From positions 1 through 37,555 of the forward strand of contig JADCES010000285.1 in assembly GCA_020250005.1 (NCBI GenBank): 37,555 nucleotides of DNA, given 5' to 3'. A program made the translations under genes and the position numbers. The notes under the pieces were generated by a model. The model was not told where the DNA came from and ran no database searches. It saw nothing but the letters and a program-made list of their open reading frames with translations. This stretch comes from Roseomonas sp. (lineage in GTDB: Bacteria > Pseudomonadota > Alphaproteobacteria > Acetobacterales > Acetobacteraceae). Positions 29,431 to 37,555 of this stretch are shown in pieces (positions within the stretch are counted from its first letter, which is position 1; every line of letters starts with the position of its first letter).

Positions 29431-31530
29431 TTAAGCCGCCATGGGTTGAGAGGGTACGCAATGCAGAATGTAATTCCCTGCTGCGGAGAGAGTGGCTGAA
29501 AGCCCCGGATAGACAACAATGGTTGTCGTGGGTTCTTCGATAATGGCTGGGCCGGCGATTTGCGCACCAGGCTTCAGCATCTGGCCGCGATAGACAGGTG
29601 TTTGCGCACGGCCTGTTTCAGTGAAGAAGCAAGGGCGCTTCGTATCCGCTTCTGGCCGATAGCTGCGCGCGCTAAAATCCGGTGGCGGAGGTGGTGCAAA
29701 CAATCGAATGGCGATGCGCCCCTTCCAATTGACGAATTCAACTGGGCTGCCTTCATCGCGCACCGCATAGACCCGTTCATGCGTTTGATGAAATGCCTCA
29801 GCCAAGGCCGCGACATCGGCGGCATTTTGCAGGTGTGTTTTCGGCAGGAAGGTATCCAGTTCCCATACCTGCGCACGGTAGCGCGCTTCTACCAGCCATT
29901 CCACGCGCGCTTCGGCGCCTTCTGCGCCCTTGAGGCCCTGACGGAAGCTCAGAAGTTCAGCCTCAATCTCTTCAAGCGCGCGATTGACGCCGGCCATGTC
30001 AAAGCCGCGATCATCGGTAAAGCGGCTACGCGTCGCTTCAAAGACAATGTCGCTATATTGCATGCCGCATGCCGATAGCGCTGAAGCAAGGCGGGGTAGA
30101 ATGACTGTTGCGCAACCCAATTCACGTGCGATGGGCATGATATTGAAGCCTGCGGCACCACCGCCGGCAACGACCACACTTTCCCGAGGGTTGACGCCTT
30201 CATTGACGGTGATTTCGCCAATCGCCTTGATCATCAGTTCATTAGCAATCACCATGATGGCGGCAGCGGTTTCATCCGCTGTGCGGCCAAGCTGATGCGC
30301 AAGGCGCGCCATCACGCGATGCGCCGCTTCTGGATCCAGCTTGAGCCGACCACCGTTGAAGTAATCAGGATCAATATAGCCTAGCACTAGGGCGGCATCG
30401 GTTACTGTCGGTTGATCGCCACCGCGGCCATAGCAGGCGGGACCGGGAACGGAGCCCGCGGATTGTGGGCCCACGCGCAGCAAGCCGCCGGCATCAAGCC
30501 AGGCGATGGAACCGCCGCCGGCGCCAATACTGCGTACATCCACAGTCGATGTGCCGATGATATCGCCAAGCCAGCGCTGCCCAAGCCATGAATCGCGCGT
30601 ATAGACCAGGCTACCATCGCGCACGAGGCCGACATCAAACGTCGTGCCGCCGGTATCGCAGACAATCGCATTGCCGCCGAGCTTTTCCACCGCCGCATAG
30701 GCGCGTCCCGCAACTGGCGCCATGGCGGGGCCGGATTTCAGGGTGTGAATGGGCCGCGCAATAAGTTCTTCCACTTCCTGACAGCCGCCGACCGAGGTGC
30801 TGACCAAAAGATCTCCGGCAAAACCCGCCTTGCGAAGATCTGCCGCCATTTCACGGAGGTGCTTTTGCATCAATGGCTTCAGCGATGCATCAATCGCGGT
30901 GGCCGAAGCACGGCGATATTCGCGCAGAATGGGTACAAGTTGCTGCGATAGCGTATAGGGAATCCCAGGCAGCATTTCCTCAATCAGTTTGCCAATCATC
31001 AGCTCATGCGCTGGATTGGCGATGGACCATAAAAGCGACACTGCCACCGCTTCAAACCCGCGCTGCTTAAGTGTTGTAAGAATTTGGCGTGCTTCGGCCT
31101 CATTCAATGGCTGGACCACTTCGCCTTCGGCACCGATACGCTCCGTCACCTCGAAGGAGCGGCGGCGCGGGATATAGGGATCGGGATAGTCATAGGAATA
31201 ATCATGGGGGCCGTGCTTGCCGCCTTCTTTCAGGGTCAGCGTATCCTTGAAACCCTTAGTGGTGATGAAGGCTGTCTTGGCAGTGCGTTTGGTAACCACG
31301 GCATTGGTGGCGCGCGTGGTGCCATAGATCAGCACATCAGTCGCTGCCAAAAGCCTAGCCAGTTCAATGCCTAAATCTTCGGCAACCACGCCAAGTGCGC
31401 CGGCCATACCATCAAAAATGCGCTCTGGGGTCGTCAGGGCTTTGCCGATATGCAAGCTTCCCTGGGGGTCAAGCACAACGATATCCGTGAATGTTCCGCC
31501 TGTGTCCACGGAAATCCTGTATCCAGTCAT
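29431..31530 (-). CDS. hyuA: Hydantoinase A/oxoprolinase family protein
   Basis: RISVDTGGTFTDIVVLD; YGTTRATNAVVTKRTAKTAFITTKGFKDTL; SGPAMAPVAGRAYA...CDTGGTTFDVGLV; start set at MTGYRIS (31530). Confidence 0.94.
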   Translation of the reverse strand: MTGYRISVDTGGTFTDIVVLDPQGSLHIGKALTTPERIFDGMAGALGVVAEDLGIELARLLAATDVLIYGTTRATNAVVTKRTAKTAFITTKGFKDTLTLKEGGKHGPHDYSYDYPDPYIPRRRSFEVTERIGAEGEVVQPLNEAEARQILTTLKQRGFEAVAVSLLWSIANPAHELMIGKLIEEMLPGIPYTLSQQLVPILREYRRASATAIDASLKPLMQKHLREMAADLRKAGFAGDLLVSTSVGGCQEVEELIARPIHTLKSGPAMAPVAGRAYAAVEKLGGNAIVCDTGGTTFDVGLVRDGSLVYTRDSWLGQRWLGDIIGTSTVDVRSIGAGGGSIAWLDAGGLLRVGPQSAGSVPGPACYGRGGDQPTVTDAALVLGYIDPDYFNGGRLKLDPEAAHRVMARLAHQLGRTADETAAAIMVIANELMIKAIGEITVNEGVNPRESVVVAGGGAAGFNIMPIARELGCATVILPRLASALSACGMQYSDIVFEATRSRFTDDRGFDMAGVNRALEEIEAELLSFRQGLKGAEGAEARVEWLVEARYRAQVWELDTFLPKTHLQNAADVAALAEAFHQTHERVYAVRDEGSPVEFVNWKGRIAIRLFAPPPPPDFSARSYRPEADTKRPCFFTETGRAQTPVYRGQMLKPGAQIAGPAIIEEPTTTIVVYPGLSATLSAAGNYILHCVPSQPMAA

Positions 31531-31628
31531 TAAAGCCCTCATAAAGCCACGCAAAAAGAAGTCGGCAGAATTGCTTACATCTGCGCTTTAGGCAAATATC
31601 CGTCGCGGAAGATGGGAGGAATTGCGTC

Positions 31629-32264
31629 ATGGAAGATATCTATGCTGCGCGCGGCTATGGGGACCGTCCTGTTGGGTTTGGCGAAAAGCCAGGCGTGGTC
31701 GTTGTTGATTTTCAGCGCGGCTTTACCGACCCGGATTTCCCCATGGGCGGGGCACCGCTGGTTGAGCGCGCGCTGGAAAATACCCTGCGCGTGATGCGTG
31801 CCGCCAAGGCCGCCGGCGCGCCCGTGATAGCCTGCGCCATCGCTTTTGATGGGCCTAAGGGCGCACCGCATTGGAAGGTAGGGCCAGTCCTGGATTTGCT
31901 CGCTGGCACCAAGGCTGTTGAACTTGACCCAAGGATCGCGGCGGAAGAACCCGATGTCGTGCTGGCCAAGACCGCGCCCTCCATATTTTTCGGTACCGCT
32001 GCGGGCGCGATCCTGACACGTAATCGCGTAGATACGGTCATCGTCACGGGCTGCATCACCTCAGGCTGTGTACGCGCTAGCATCATTGATGCCTTTTCCT
32101 TGGGCTTCCGGGTACAGGTGCCGGAGGATTGCGTCGGCGATCAGGATGAAGTGGCCCATCGGCAGAATTTGAAGGATGTCGAAAGACGCTACGCGGATAT
32201 CATTGATGCTGAAGCGGCGATTGCGGGTATTCAGCGCTGGGCCCAGGCAAATAATCGCGGCTAA
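31629..32264 (+). CDS. Isochorismatase-family amidase (N-carbamoylsarcosine amidohydrolase-like)
   Basis: VVVVDFQRGFTDPDFPMG (Asp), LAKTAPSIFFGT (Lys), TGCITSGCVRASIIDAFSLGF (Cys) catalytic triad context. Confidence 0.88.
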   Translation: MEDIYAARGYGDRPVGFGEKPGVVVVDFQRGFTDPDFPMGGAPLVERALENTLRVMRAAKAAGAPVIACAIAFDGPKGAPHWKVGPVLDLLAGTKAVELDPRIAAEEPDVVLAKTAPSIFFGTAAGAILTRNRVDTVIVTGCITSGCVRASIIDAFSLGFRVQVPEDCVGDQDEVAHRQNLKDVERRYADIIDAEAAIAGIQRWAQANNRG

Positions 32265-32391
32265 AGCCGTACGCTCCTTCGCGGCACGATGTTTGCTTTT
32301 CCCTCCCCGAGGCGTACTGTGATATATACGGAAAGGCACTACCCAAAGTGTCAACCGTTTCTCATTCTTGAACAAAGACCGGGAGAACAAA

Positions 32392-33297
32392 ATGGCAAAA
32401 GAAATTCTCTGCGCATTCAGCGTGCATTGTGATGCCGTAGCGGGTTGGCTTGGCAGCTATATGGGTGAGGATAGCCCCGGCGATATCAGCCGCGGCGTCT
32501 TTGCGGCTGAGGTCGGTATGCCGCGCCTTCTCAAGCTATTTGACCGCTTCGATATGAAGCAATCCTGGTTCATTCCAGGCCATACCATCGAAACCTTTCC
32601 TAGGGAGACGGAGCTGGTCGCCAGGGCTGGGCATGAGATCGGCCTGCATGGCTATAGCCATGAAAACCCGCTCGCACTTTCGCGCTCTCAGGAAGAAGCT
32701 ATTTTTGATAAATGCATAGGCCTGATCGAGAAATATTGGGGCCGTCGCCCCGTTGGCTATGTCGCGCCCTGGTGGGAGGTTTCCGCTACTTCGATCGAAA
32801 TCCTGGTGGAGCGCGGCATCGCTTACGATCATTCGCTGATGCATCATGATGCACTCCCATATTATGTGCGCACCGGCGATGCCTGGACGCCGATTGATTA
32901 CAGCAAGCCGGCTTCTACCTGGATGAAACCTTTTACCCGTGGGCGCGAAACCGATTTGATTGAAATCCCGGCTTCCTGGTATTTGGATGATCTGCCGCCC
33001 ATGATGTTCGTGAAAAAATTCCCGAATAGCCATGGCTATGTCTCCCCCCATCAGCTTGAACAGATCTGGCGCGATCATTTTGATTTCATCTACCGTGAAT
33101 ATGATTACGCGGTCGTTCCAATGACGATCCACCCGGATGTATCGGGCCGGCCGCAAGTGCTGCTGATGCTGGAACGCCTGATCGGACATATGCTAAAGCA
33201 TCCCGGTGTGCGCTTCGTGACCTTGGAGGAGATGGCTGCAGATTTCCGCAAGCGCTTCCCGCGCAAAGCTGCTGCTAAAGGAAAAAAAGGCAAGTGA
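32392..33297 (+). CDS. Polysaccharide deacetylase (NodB-fold) family, PgdA / cyclic imide hydrolase-like
   Basis: [69 protein letters not shown]...[13 protein letters not shown]...YVAPWWE...[21 protein letters not shown]. Confidence 0.88.
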   Translation: MAKEILCAFSVHCDAVAGWLGSYMGEDSPGDISRGVFAAEVGMPRLLKLFDRFDMKQSWFIPGHTIETFPRETELVARAGHEIGLHGYSHENPLALSRSQEEAIFDKCIGLIEKYWGRRPVGYVAPWWEVSATSIEILVERGIAYDHSLMHHDALPYYVRTGDAWTPIDYSKPASTWMKPFTRGRETDLIEIPASWYLDDLPPMMFVKKFPNSHGYVSPHQLEQIWRDHFDFIYREYDYAVVPMTIHPDVSGRPQVLLMLERLIGHMLKHPGVRFVTLEEMAADFRKRFPRKAAAKGKKGK

Positions 33298-35366
33298 TGC
33301 TGGTTGGTGTTGATGTCGGTGGTACCTTCACCGATCTGGTACTGACGGATACCGAAGCCGGCAGCGTCACCATCCACAAGGTATCGACAACGCCGGCTGA
33401 TCCTTCGATCGGCGTTGTTGAAGGTATCCTTGCCCTTTGTGCCAAAGCGGGTGTGGCGCCCGCGGCAATTGGCCATGTGCTGCATGGGACCACCATCGCC
33501 ACCAATGCAGCACTTGAATATCGTGGCGCTGAATGCGGCATGATCACCACGCGCGGATATCGGGATGTGGTGCATATCGGCAGGCATCAACGGCCGGAAC
33601 ATTACTCGATTCAGCAACGTATTCCTTGGCAGGCCACCCCGCTCGTCAAACGCCGCCATCGCCTGGTGGTGAGCGAAAGGCTGATCCCGCCACGTGGCGA
33701 CGTGCTTATCCCACTTGCGGAAAATGAGGTCCGCGACGCAGCCCGGCATTTCAAGGAAATTGGCATAGCCTCCATCGCCATTTGCTTCCTGTTTTCCTAC
33801 TTGAACCCCGATCATGAACACCGCGCACGCGATATCGTTCTGGAAGAATTTCCCGAAGCATTCGTCACCATTTCATCCGATGTGGCGCCGCAATTTCGTG
33901 AATTTGAACGCTTCACCACCACCGCGATGAATGCCTTTGTCGGCCCCGCCGTCAGGGATTATGTCGCGCGGTTGGAAGGGCGCATGCGCGCGGGTGGCTT
34001 GCAGGCTGATTTGCACATCATGGGTTCAAATGGTGGTGTCGCGACCGCGAAAATGGTGGCGGATCGCCCGGTCATCACCATGCTTTCGGGACCTGCCGCT
34101 GGCGTCTTGGGCGGCATTTGGGCGGGCGCGCTTTCTGGCCGCGACAATCTGATCACCTTCGATATAGGCGGCACTTCCGCCGATATCGGTATTGTGACTG
34201 CCGGACGCTTTGCTGAAGCAACGGCGCGTGACACCTGGATTGCGGGCTTCCCTTTACTGACGCCGATGATTGATATCCACACCATTGGCGCGGGCGGCGG
34301 TTCGATTGCGCGGCTCGATGCGGGGGGAGCGTTTCGCGTGGGGCCGCAATCCGCCGGCGCCATGCCTGGCCCTGCCGGGTATGGGCGCGGCGGCACGCTG
34401 CCCACCGTGACAGATGCGAATATCGTTTTGGGACGGCTTGATCCCAAGAACTTCCTGGGCGGCGCCATGGCGCTTGATGTCGCGGCCTCCAAGGGCGTGA
34501 TTGAACGCTTCGCGGCCGAGACGGCCTTGCCCATGGAGCAGACCGCGCTTGGCATTCTTACCATCATCAACGCCAATATGGCCAATGCCATTCGCAGCCG
34601 CACGGTGCAGAAAGGCATTGATCCCAGGGGCTATGCGCTGGTGGCCTTTGGCGGCGCTGGGCCTTTGCATGCGGTGGAGGTGGCGCAAATCCTAGGCATC
34701 AAGGAGGTTATCATTCCGCCTGCGCCGGGTATTACCTCGGCTATGGGTTTGCTCACCACTGATCTGAAATATGATGCGGTGCGCACCTGCTTTCAGTTTT
34801 CAGGTACGCCCGATCTAGCCCGCATGGCGCGAGACTTCACGGCGATGGAAGCCGAAATTGCCGCACAATTCGCGGCCGATGGGCTTGATCCTGGGTCAGC
34901 ACGGTATGAACGTGCCGGCGATTTGCGTTACGTCGGCCAGGGCTACGAACTGCGCGTTGCCTTCAATGACGATGCGGTGAATGAAGTGGCGCTGGCCGAA
35001 GCGCTTACGCGCTTTCATCAGCAACATCGCGCGGAATACGGCCATGCTTTCACCGATAGCGTCATTGAAATCGTCAATCTGCGCGTCACGGGCTTTGGGT
35101 CGCGGCCTAAGCTGGGCAAGCCGCCAGCGCCCCAGAAGGGAGGCAGCATTGAAGCCGCCTTGGCGCACCGAAGCCCGGTTGTTTTCAAAGGGGCTGATGG
35201 TAAGCCTTTTGCGCCAGAAACGCCCTTCTTGCACCGTGACCTTCTGCCCATGGATGCGCCCATTCCTGGGCCTGTCATTGTCTTGCAGACCGACAGCACC
35301 ACTGTGGTACCGCCCGGCTGCACCATTACCGCCGATATCGGCGGCAATCTGATCATCGCGGTTTAA
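33294..35366 (+). CDS. hyuA: Hydantoinase A/oxoprolinase family protein (second copy; start GTG 33294 or ATG 33297)
   Basis: [60 protein letters not shown]...[13 protein letters not shown]. Confidence 0.94.
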   Translation: MMLVGVDVGGTFTDLVLTDTEAGSVTIHKVSTTPADPSIGVVEGILALCAKAGVAPAAIGHVLHGTTIATNAALEYRGAECGMITTRGYRDVVHIGRHQRPEHYSIQQRIPWQATPLVKRRHRLVVSERLIPPRGDVLIPLAENEVRDAARHFKEIGIASIAICFLFSYLNPDHEHRARDIVLEEFPEAFVTISSDVAPQFREFERFTTTAMNAFVGPAVRDYVARLEGRMRAGGLQADLHIMGSNGGVATAKMVADRPVITMLSGPAAGVLGGIWAGALSGRDNLITFDIGGTSADIGIVTAGRFAEATARDTWIAGFPLLTPMIDIHTIGAGGGSIARLDAGGAFRVGPQSAGAMPGPAGYGRGGTLPTVTDANIVLGRLDPKNFLGGAMALDVAASKGVIERFAAETALPMEQTALGILTIINANMANAIRSRTVQKGIDPRGYALVAFGGAGPLHAVEVAQILGIKEVIIPPAPGITSAMGLLTTDLKYDAVRTCFQFSGTPDLARMARDFTAMEAEIAAQFAADGLDPGSARYERAGDLRYVGQGYELRVAFNDDAVNEVALAEALTRFHQQHRAEYGHAFTDSVIEIVNLRVTGFGSRPKLGKPPAPQKGGSIEAALAHRSPVVFKGADGKPFAPETPFLHRDLLPMDAPIPGPVIVLQTDSTTVVPPGCTITADIGGNLIIAV

Positions 35367-35375
35367 GGATCAGCC

Positions 35376-37142
35376 ATGAACCAGCAGGTAGACTCCGTCA
35401 CGGCCAGCGTCATTCAGGGCGCGCTTGAAAACATTGCTGTTGAGATTGGCTATAAGCTGATGCGTATGTCATATTCCTCCATCATTCGTGAAAGTGAGGA
35501 TTTCGGGGCAGCGCTGATGGATGAACATGGCAGTGGCTTGGCAGAATCCGCGCAATCCACGCCGCTGCAATCTGGCCCCATTCCCGGCTATGTGAAGCAT
35601 ATCCTGAAAACGCTGCAGGCCCGTGGTGATGTGGTGCGGGCTGGCGATGTGATCATGCATAATGATCCCTATGGCGGGGCCTCCCACGGGCCGGATGTCG
35701 CTTTCATTGTGCCGGTATTCCATGGGGGAGAATTGGTTGGATTTTCCGGCACCACCGCGCATCATTTGGATATCGGCGCGTTGACGCCGGGTTCTTGTGG
35801 CATTGTGGATGCGATTGATGCCTATGCCGAAGGCCTGCAATTCAAGGCCATCAAGGTCTATGATCGCGGGCAGCGCAATGATGCCGTATGGCAAATCATG
35901 CGCGACAATATCCGCGCCTCTGACCTTGTGGTTGGCGATATGGAAGCGCAGGTTGCTGCAAGCCGCATTGGCGCGGAGCGTATGGAAGCGCTGATCGCGG
36001 AATATGGCTTACCGACCTTTCGTGCCGCCTGCGCATCCCTCATGGACCACGCCGAACGTTTGATGCGCCAAGCCATTCAGCGCCTGCCGGAGGGTTCCTG
36101 GCGCGCGGAGACTTTCATTGATGGCTATAGTGATAGCCCTGATTCCTCCAAGCGCGATCTGCCTATCGTGGCGACAGTTACAAAGCGGGATGATCGTTTG
36201 GTCGTGGACCTGACTGGTACTGCGCCGCAGGTCAAGGATCGTCCCATCAATATGCCTTTCACCGGTACGGTGGATGTCGCGATTTGGCTCACGGTGCGCT
36301 CCGTATTGTTGGATACCGCCGTACATGGCCATATTCCGGTGAATGAGGGTCTGACGCGCCCGATTGAAATCATTGCGCCAAAAGGCTGTCTTGCTAACCC
36401 GGAATTTCCAGCGCCGACCATTGCGCGTTTCTGCCCAGGCAATCAGGTGGCAGATACGGTAATGCGCGCCTTGGCGCAGGCTGTGCCTGATCAAGTTTGC
36501 GCGGGTATTGGTAATCTGAAGGTCATCGCGTTTTCCGGCATCAAGGGAAATTCCCATTGGGTGCATATGGAAATCTTCGAAGGCAGCTATGGTGGCCGGC
36601 CAGGTGCGGACGGCATGGATGCGGTGGACACGCTTTACGCCAATACGCGCAACAACCCGATCGAGGATATCGAGAGCCATTTGCCATTGCGTGTTGAACG
36701 CTATGAATTGCGCGAAGATGCCGGTGGCGCAGGCCAATGGCGCGGCGGCCTAGGCAGCGTGCGCGAATTCCGACTGCTGAGTGATGGCGGTGCCAGTGTT
36801 GAAGGTGAGGGGCACCGCTTCAAACCCTGGGGCCTGTTAAGTGGGCGCGATGGCGCGACTGCGCGCCTCACATTGCGCCGTGCCGATACGGGGGAGAGCA
36901 TCGCGCTGCCTTCAAAGGTGCCGCATATGCCGACAAGGGAAGGCGATATCTTTATCTGCGAAGGACCGGGCGGGGGCGGTTATGGCGATCCTTTCAGGCG
37001 ACCCACTGAAAGCGTGCGCGCTGATGTGTTGGACGGCTTGATTTCTACTGCCACGGCTGAACGCGATTACGGCGTGGCGCTTACATCGGCAGGTCAGGTG
37101 GATGTGGTGGCGACTGGTCGGCTTCGTAAGGATCGATGCTGA
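35376..37142 (+). CDS. hyuB: Hydantoinase B/oxoprolinase family protein (second copy)
   Basis: VTASVIQGALENIAVEIGYKLMRMSYSSIIRESEDFGAALMD; HNDPYGGASHGPDVAFIVPVFHGGELVGFSG; C-terminal GPGGGGYGDPFRR. Confidence 0.94.
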   Translation: MNQQVDSVTASVIQGALENIAVEIGYKLMRMSYSSIIRESEDFGAALMDEHGSGLAESAQSTPLQSGPIPGYVKHILKTLQARGDVVRAGDVIMHNDPYGGASHGPDVAFIVPVFHGGELVGFSGTTAHHLDIGALTPGSCGIVDAIDAYAEGLQFKAIKVYDRGQRNDAVWQIMRDNIRASDLVVGDMEAQVAASRIGAERMEALIAEYGLPTFRAACASLMDHAERLMRQAIQRLPEGSWRAETFIDGYSDSPDSSKRDLPIVATVTKRDDRLVVDLTGTAPQVKDRPINMPFTGTVDVAIWLTVRSVLLDTAVHGHIPVNEGLTRPIEIIAPKGCLANPEFPAPTIARFCPGNQVADTVMRALAQAVPDQVCAGIGNLKVIAFSGIKGNSHWVHMEIFEGSYGGRPGADGMDAVDTLYANTRNNPIEDIESHLPLRVERYELREDAGGAGQWRGGLGSVREFRLLSDGGASVEGEGHRFKPWGLLSGRDGATARLTLRRADTGESIALPSKVPHMPTREGDIFICEGPGGGGYGDPFRRPTESVRADVLDGLISTATAERDYGVALTSAGQVDVVATGRLRKDRC

Positions 37143-37354
37143 ATCGAAAACTGATAGAAGAATCTTTTATTCTGAACTTACCTGAAAATCTTCCCGCATC
37201 ACGGGCGATTGCCGTCGCGATACCGCTAACCGGGAAATTGTCGAACCGCGGCGTGTGTTCACGTCTAGCAAGCTGCTTTTTTATTGAATCGGGATTCCCG
37301 AAGCGGGTTGATTTCTGATTCAAGCTCCGTGCTGGGTTGAGGAGGCCAGCATGG

Positions 37355-37555
37355 ATGCGCCCCTATTCCGAAGATCTGCGTGAGCGTGCCGTTCAGCGTG
37401 CCGAGGCTGGCGAGACGATCCGCGCGATCGCTGCTGCCTTGCGGATCAGCCCATCCTGCGTCTCCAAATGGCGCAAGCGGCAGCGCGAGACCGCGGCGCT
37501 GACGCTAGGCCAGATGGGCGGTCACAAGCCGCGCACCTTGAGCGGCGAATGTGCG
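37355..37555 (+). mobile_element. IS630-family transposase, N-terminal part (truncated by window end)
   Basis: MRPYSEDLRERAVQRAEAGETIRAIAAALRISPSCVSKWRKRQRETAALTLGQMGGHKPRTL: helix-turn-helix start typical of IS630-like transposases. Confidence 0.85.

Noticed and set aside
1-37555. CRISPR array, tRNA, rRNA or defence system
   Set aside because: No direct-repeat/spacer pattern, no cloverleaf or rRNA sequence, and no defence genes were recognised by eye; a tool scan would be needed to fully exclude tRNAs or small RNAs.

Overview
The window looks like part of a GC-rich alphaproteobacterial chromosome (possibly Acetobacteraceae/Rhodospirillales; this is inferred from gene content and style). It opens with the tail of an imuB-dnaE2 SOS mutagenesis cassette and ends in the start of an IS630-like transposase. 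Between them is a catabolic region: SDR; GMC oxidoreductase plus small partner; aldo/keto reductase; an orphan TctC/Bug-type binding protein; a stand-alone molybdenum-hydroxylase large subunit; a complete three-subunit molybdenum hydroxylase directly upstream of a TRAP transporter, with a TetR regulator; an ABC transporter of the branched-chain amino acid family with a fused LivM-LivG; two hyuA/hyuB (hydantoinase/oxoprolinase) pairs flanking an isochorismatase-like amidase and a PgdA/cyclic-imidase-like NodB-fold hydrolase. Several loci are decaying: an amidohydrolase with three in-frame TAG codons, an isopenicillin-N-synthase-like oxygenase with an internal deletion, and a possible IS3-type orfA remnant. 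The strongest system-level hypothesis is a modular pathway for an N-heterocycle or cyclic amide/imide (hydroxylation, ring opening, deamidation) with its own uptake systems and possibly a shared TetR operator. No CRISPR array, rRNA, tRNA or recognisable defence system was seen.
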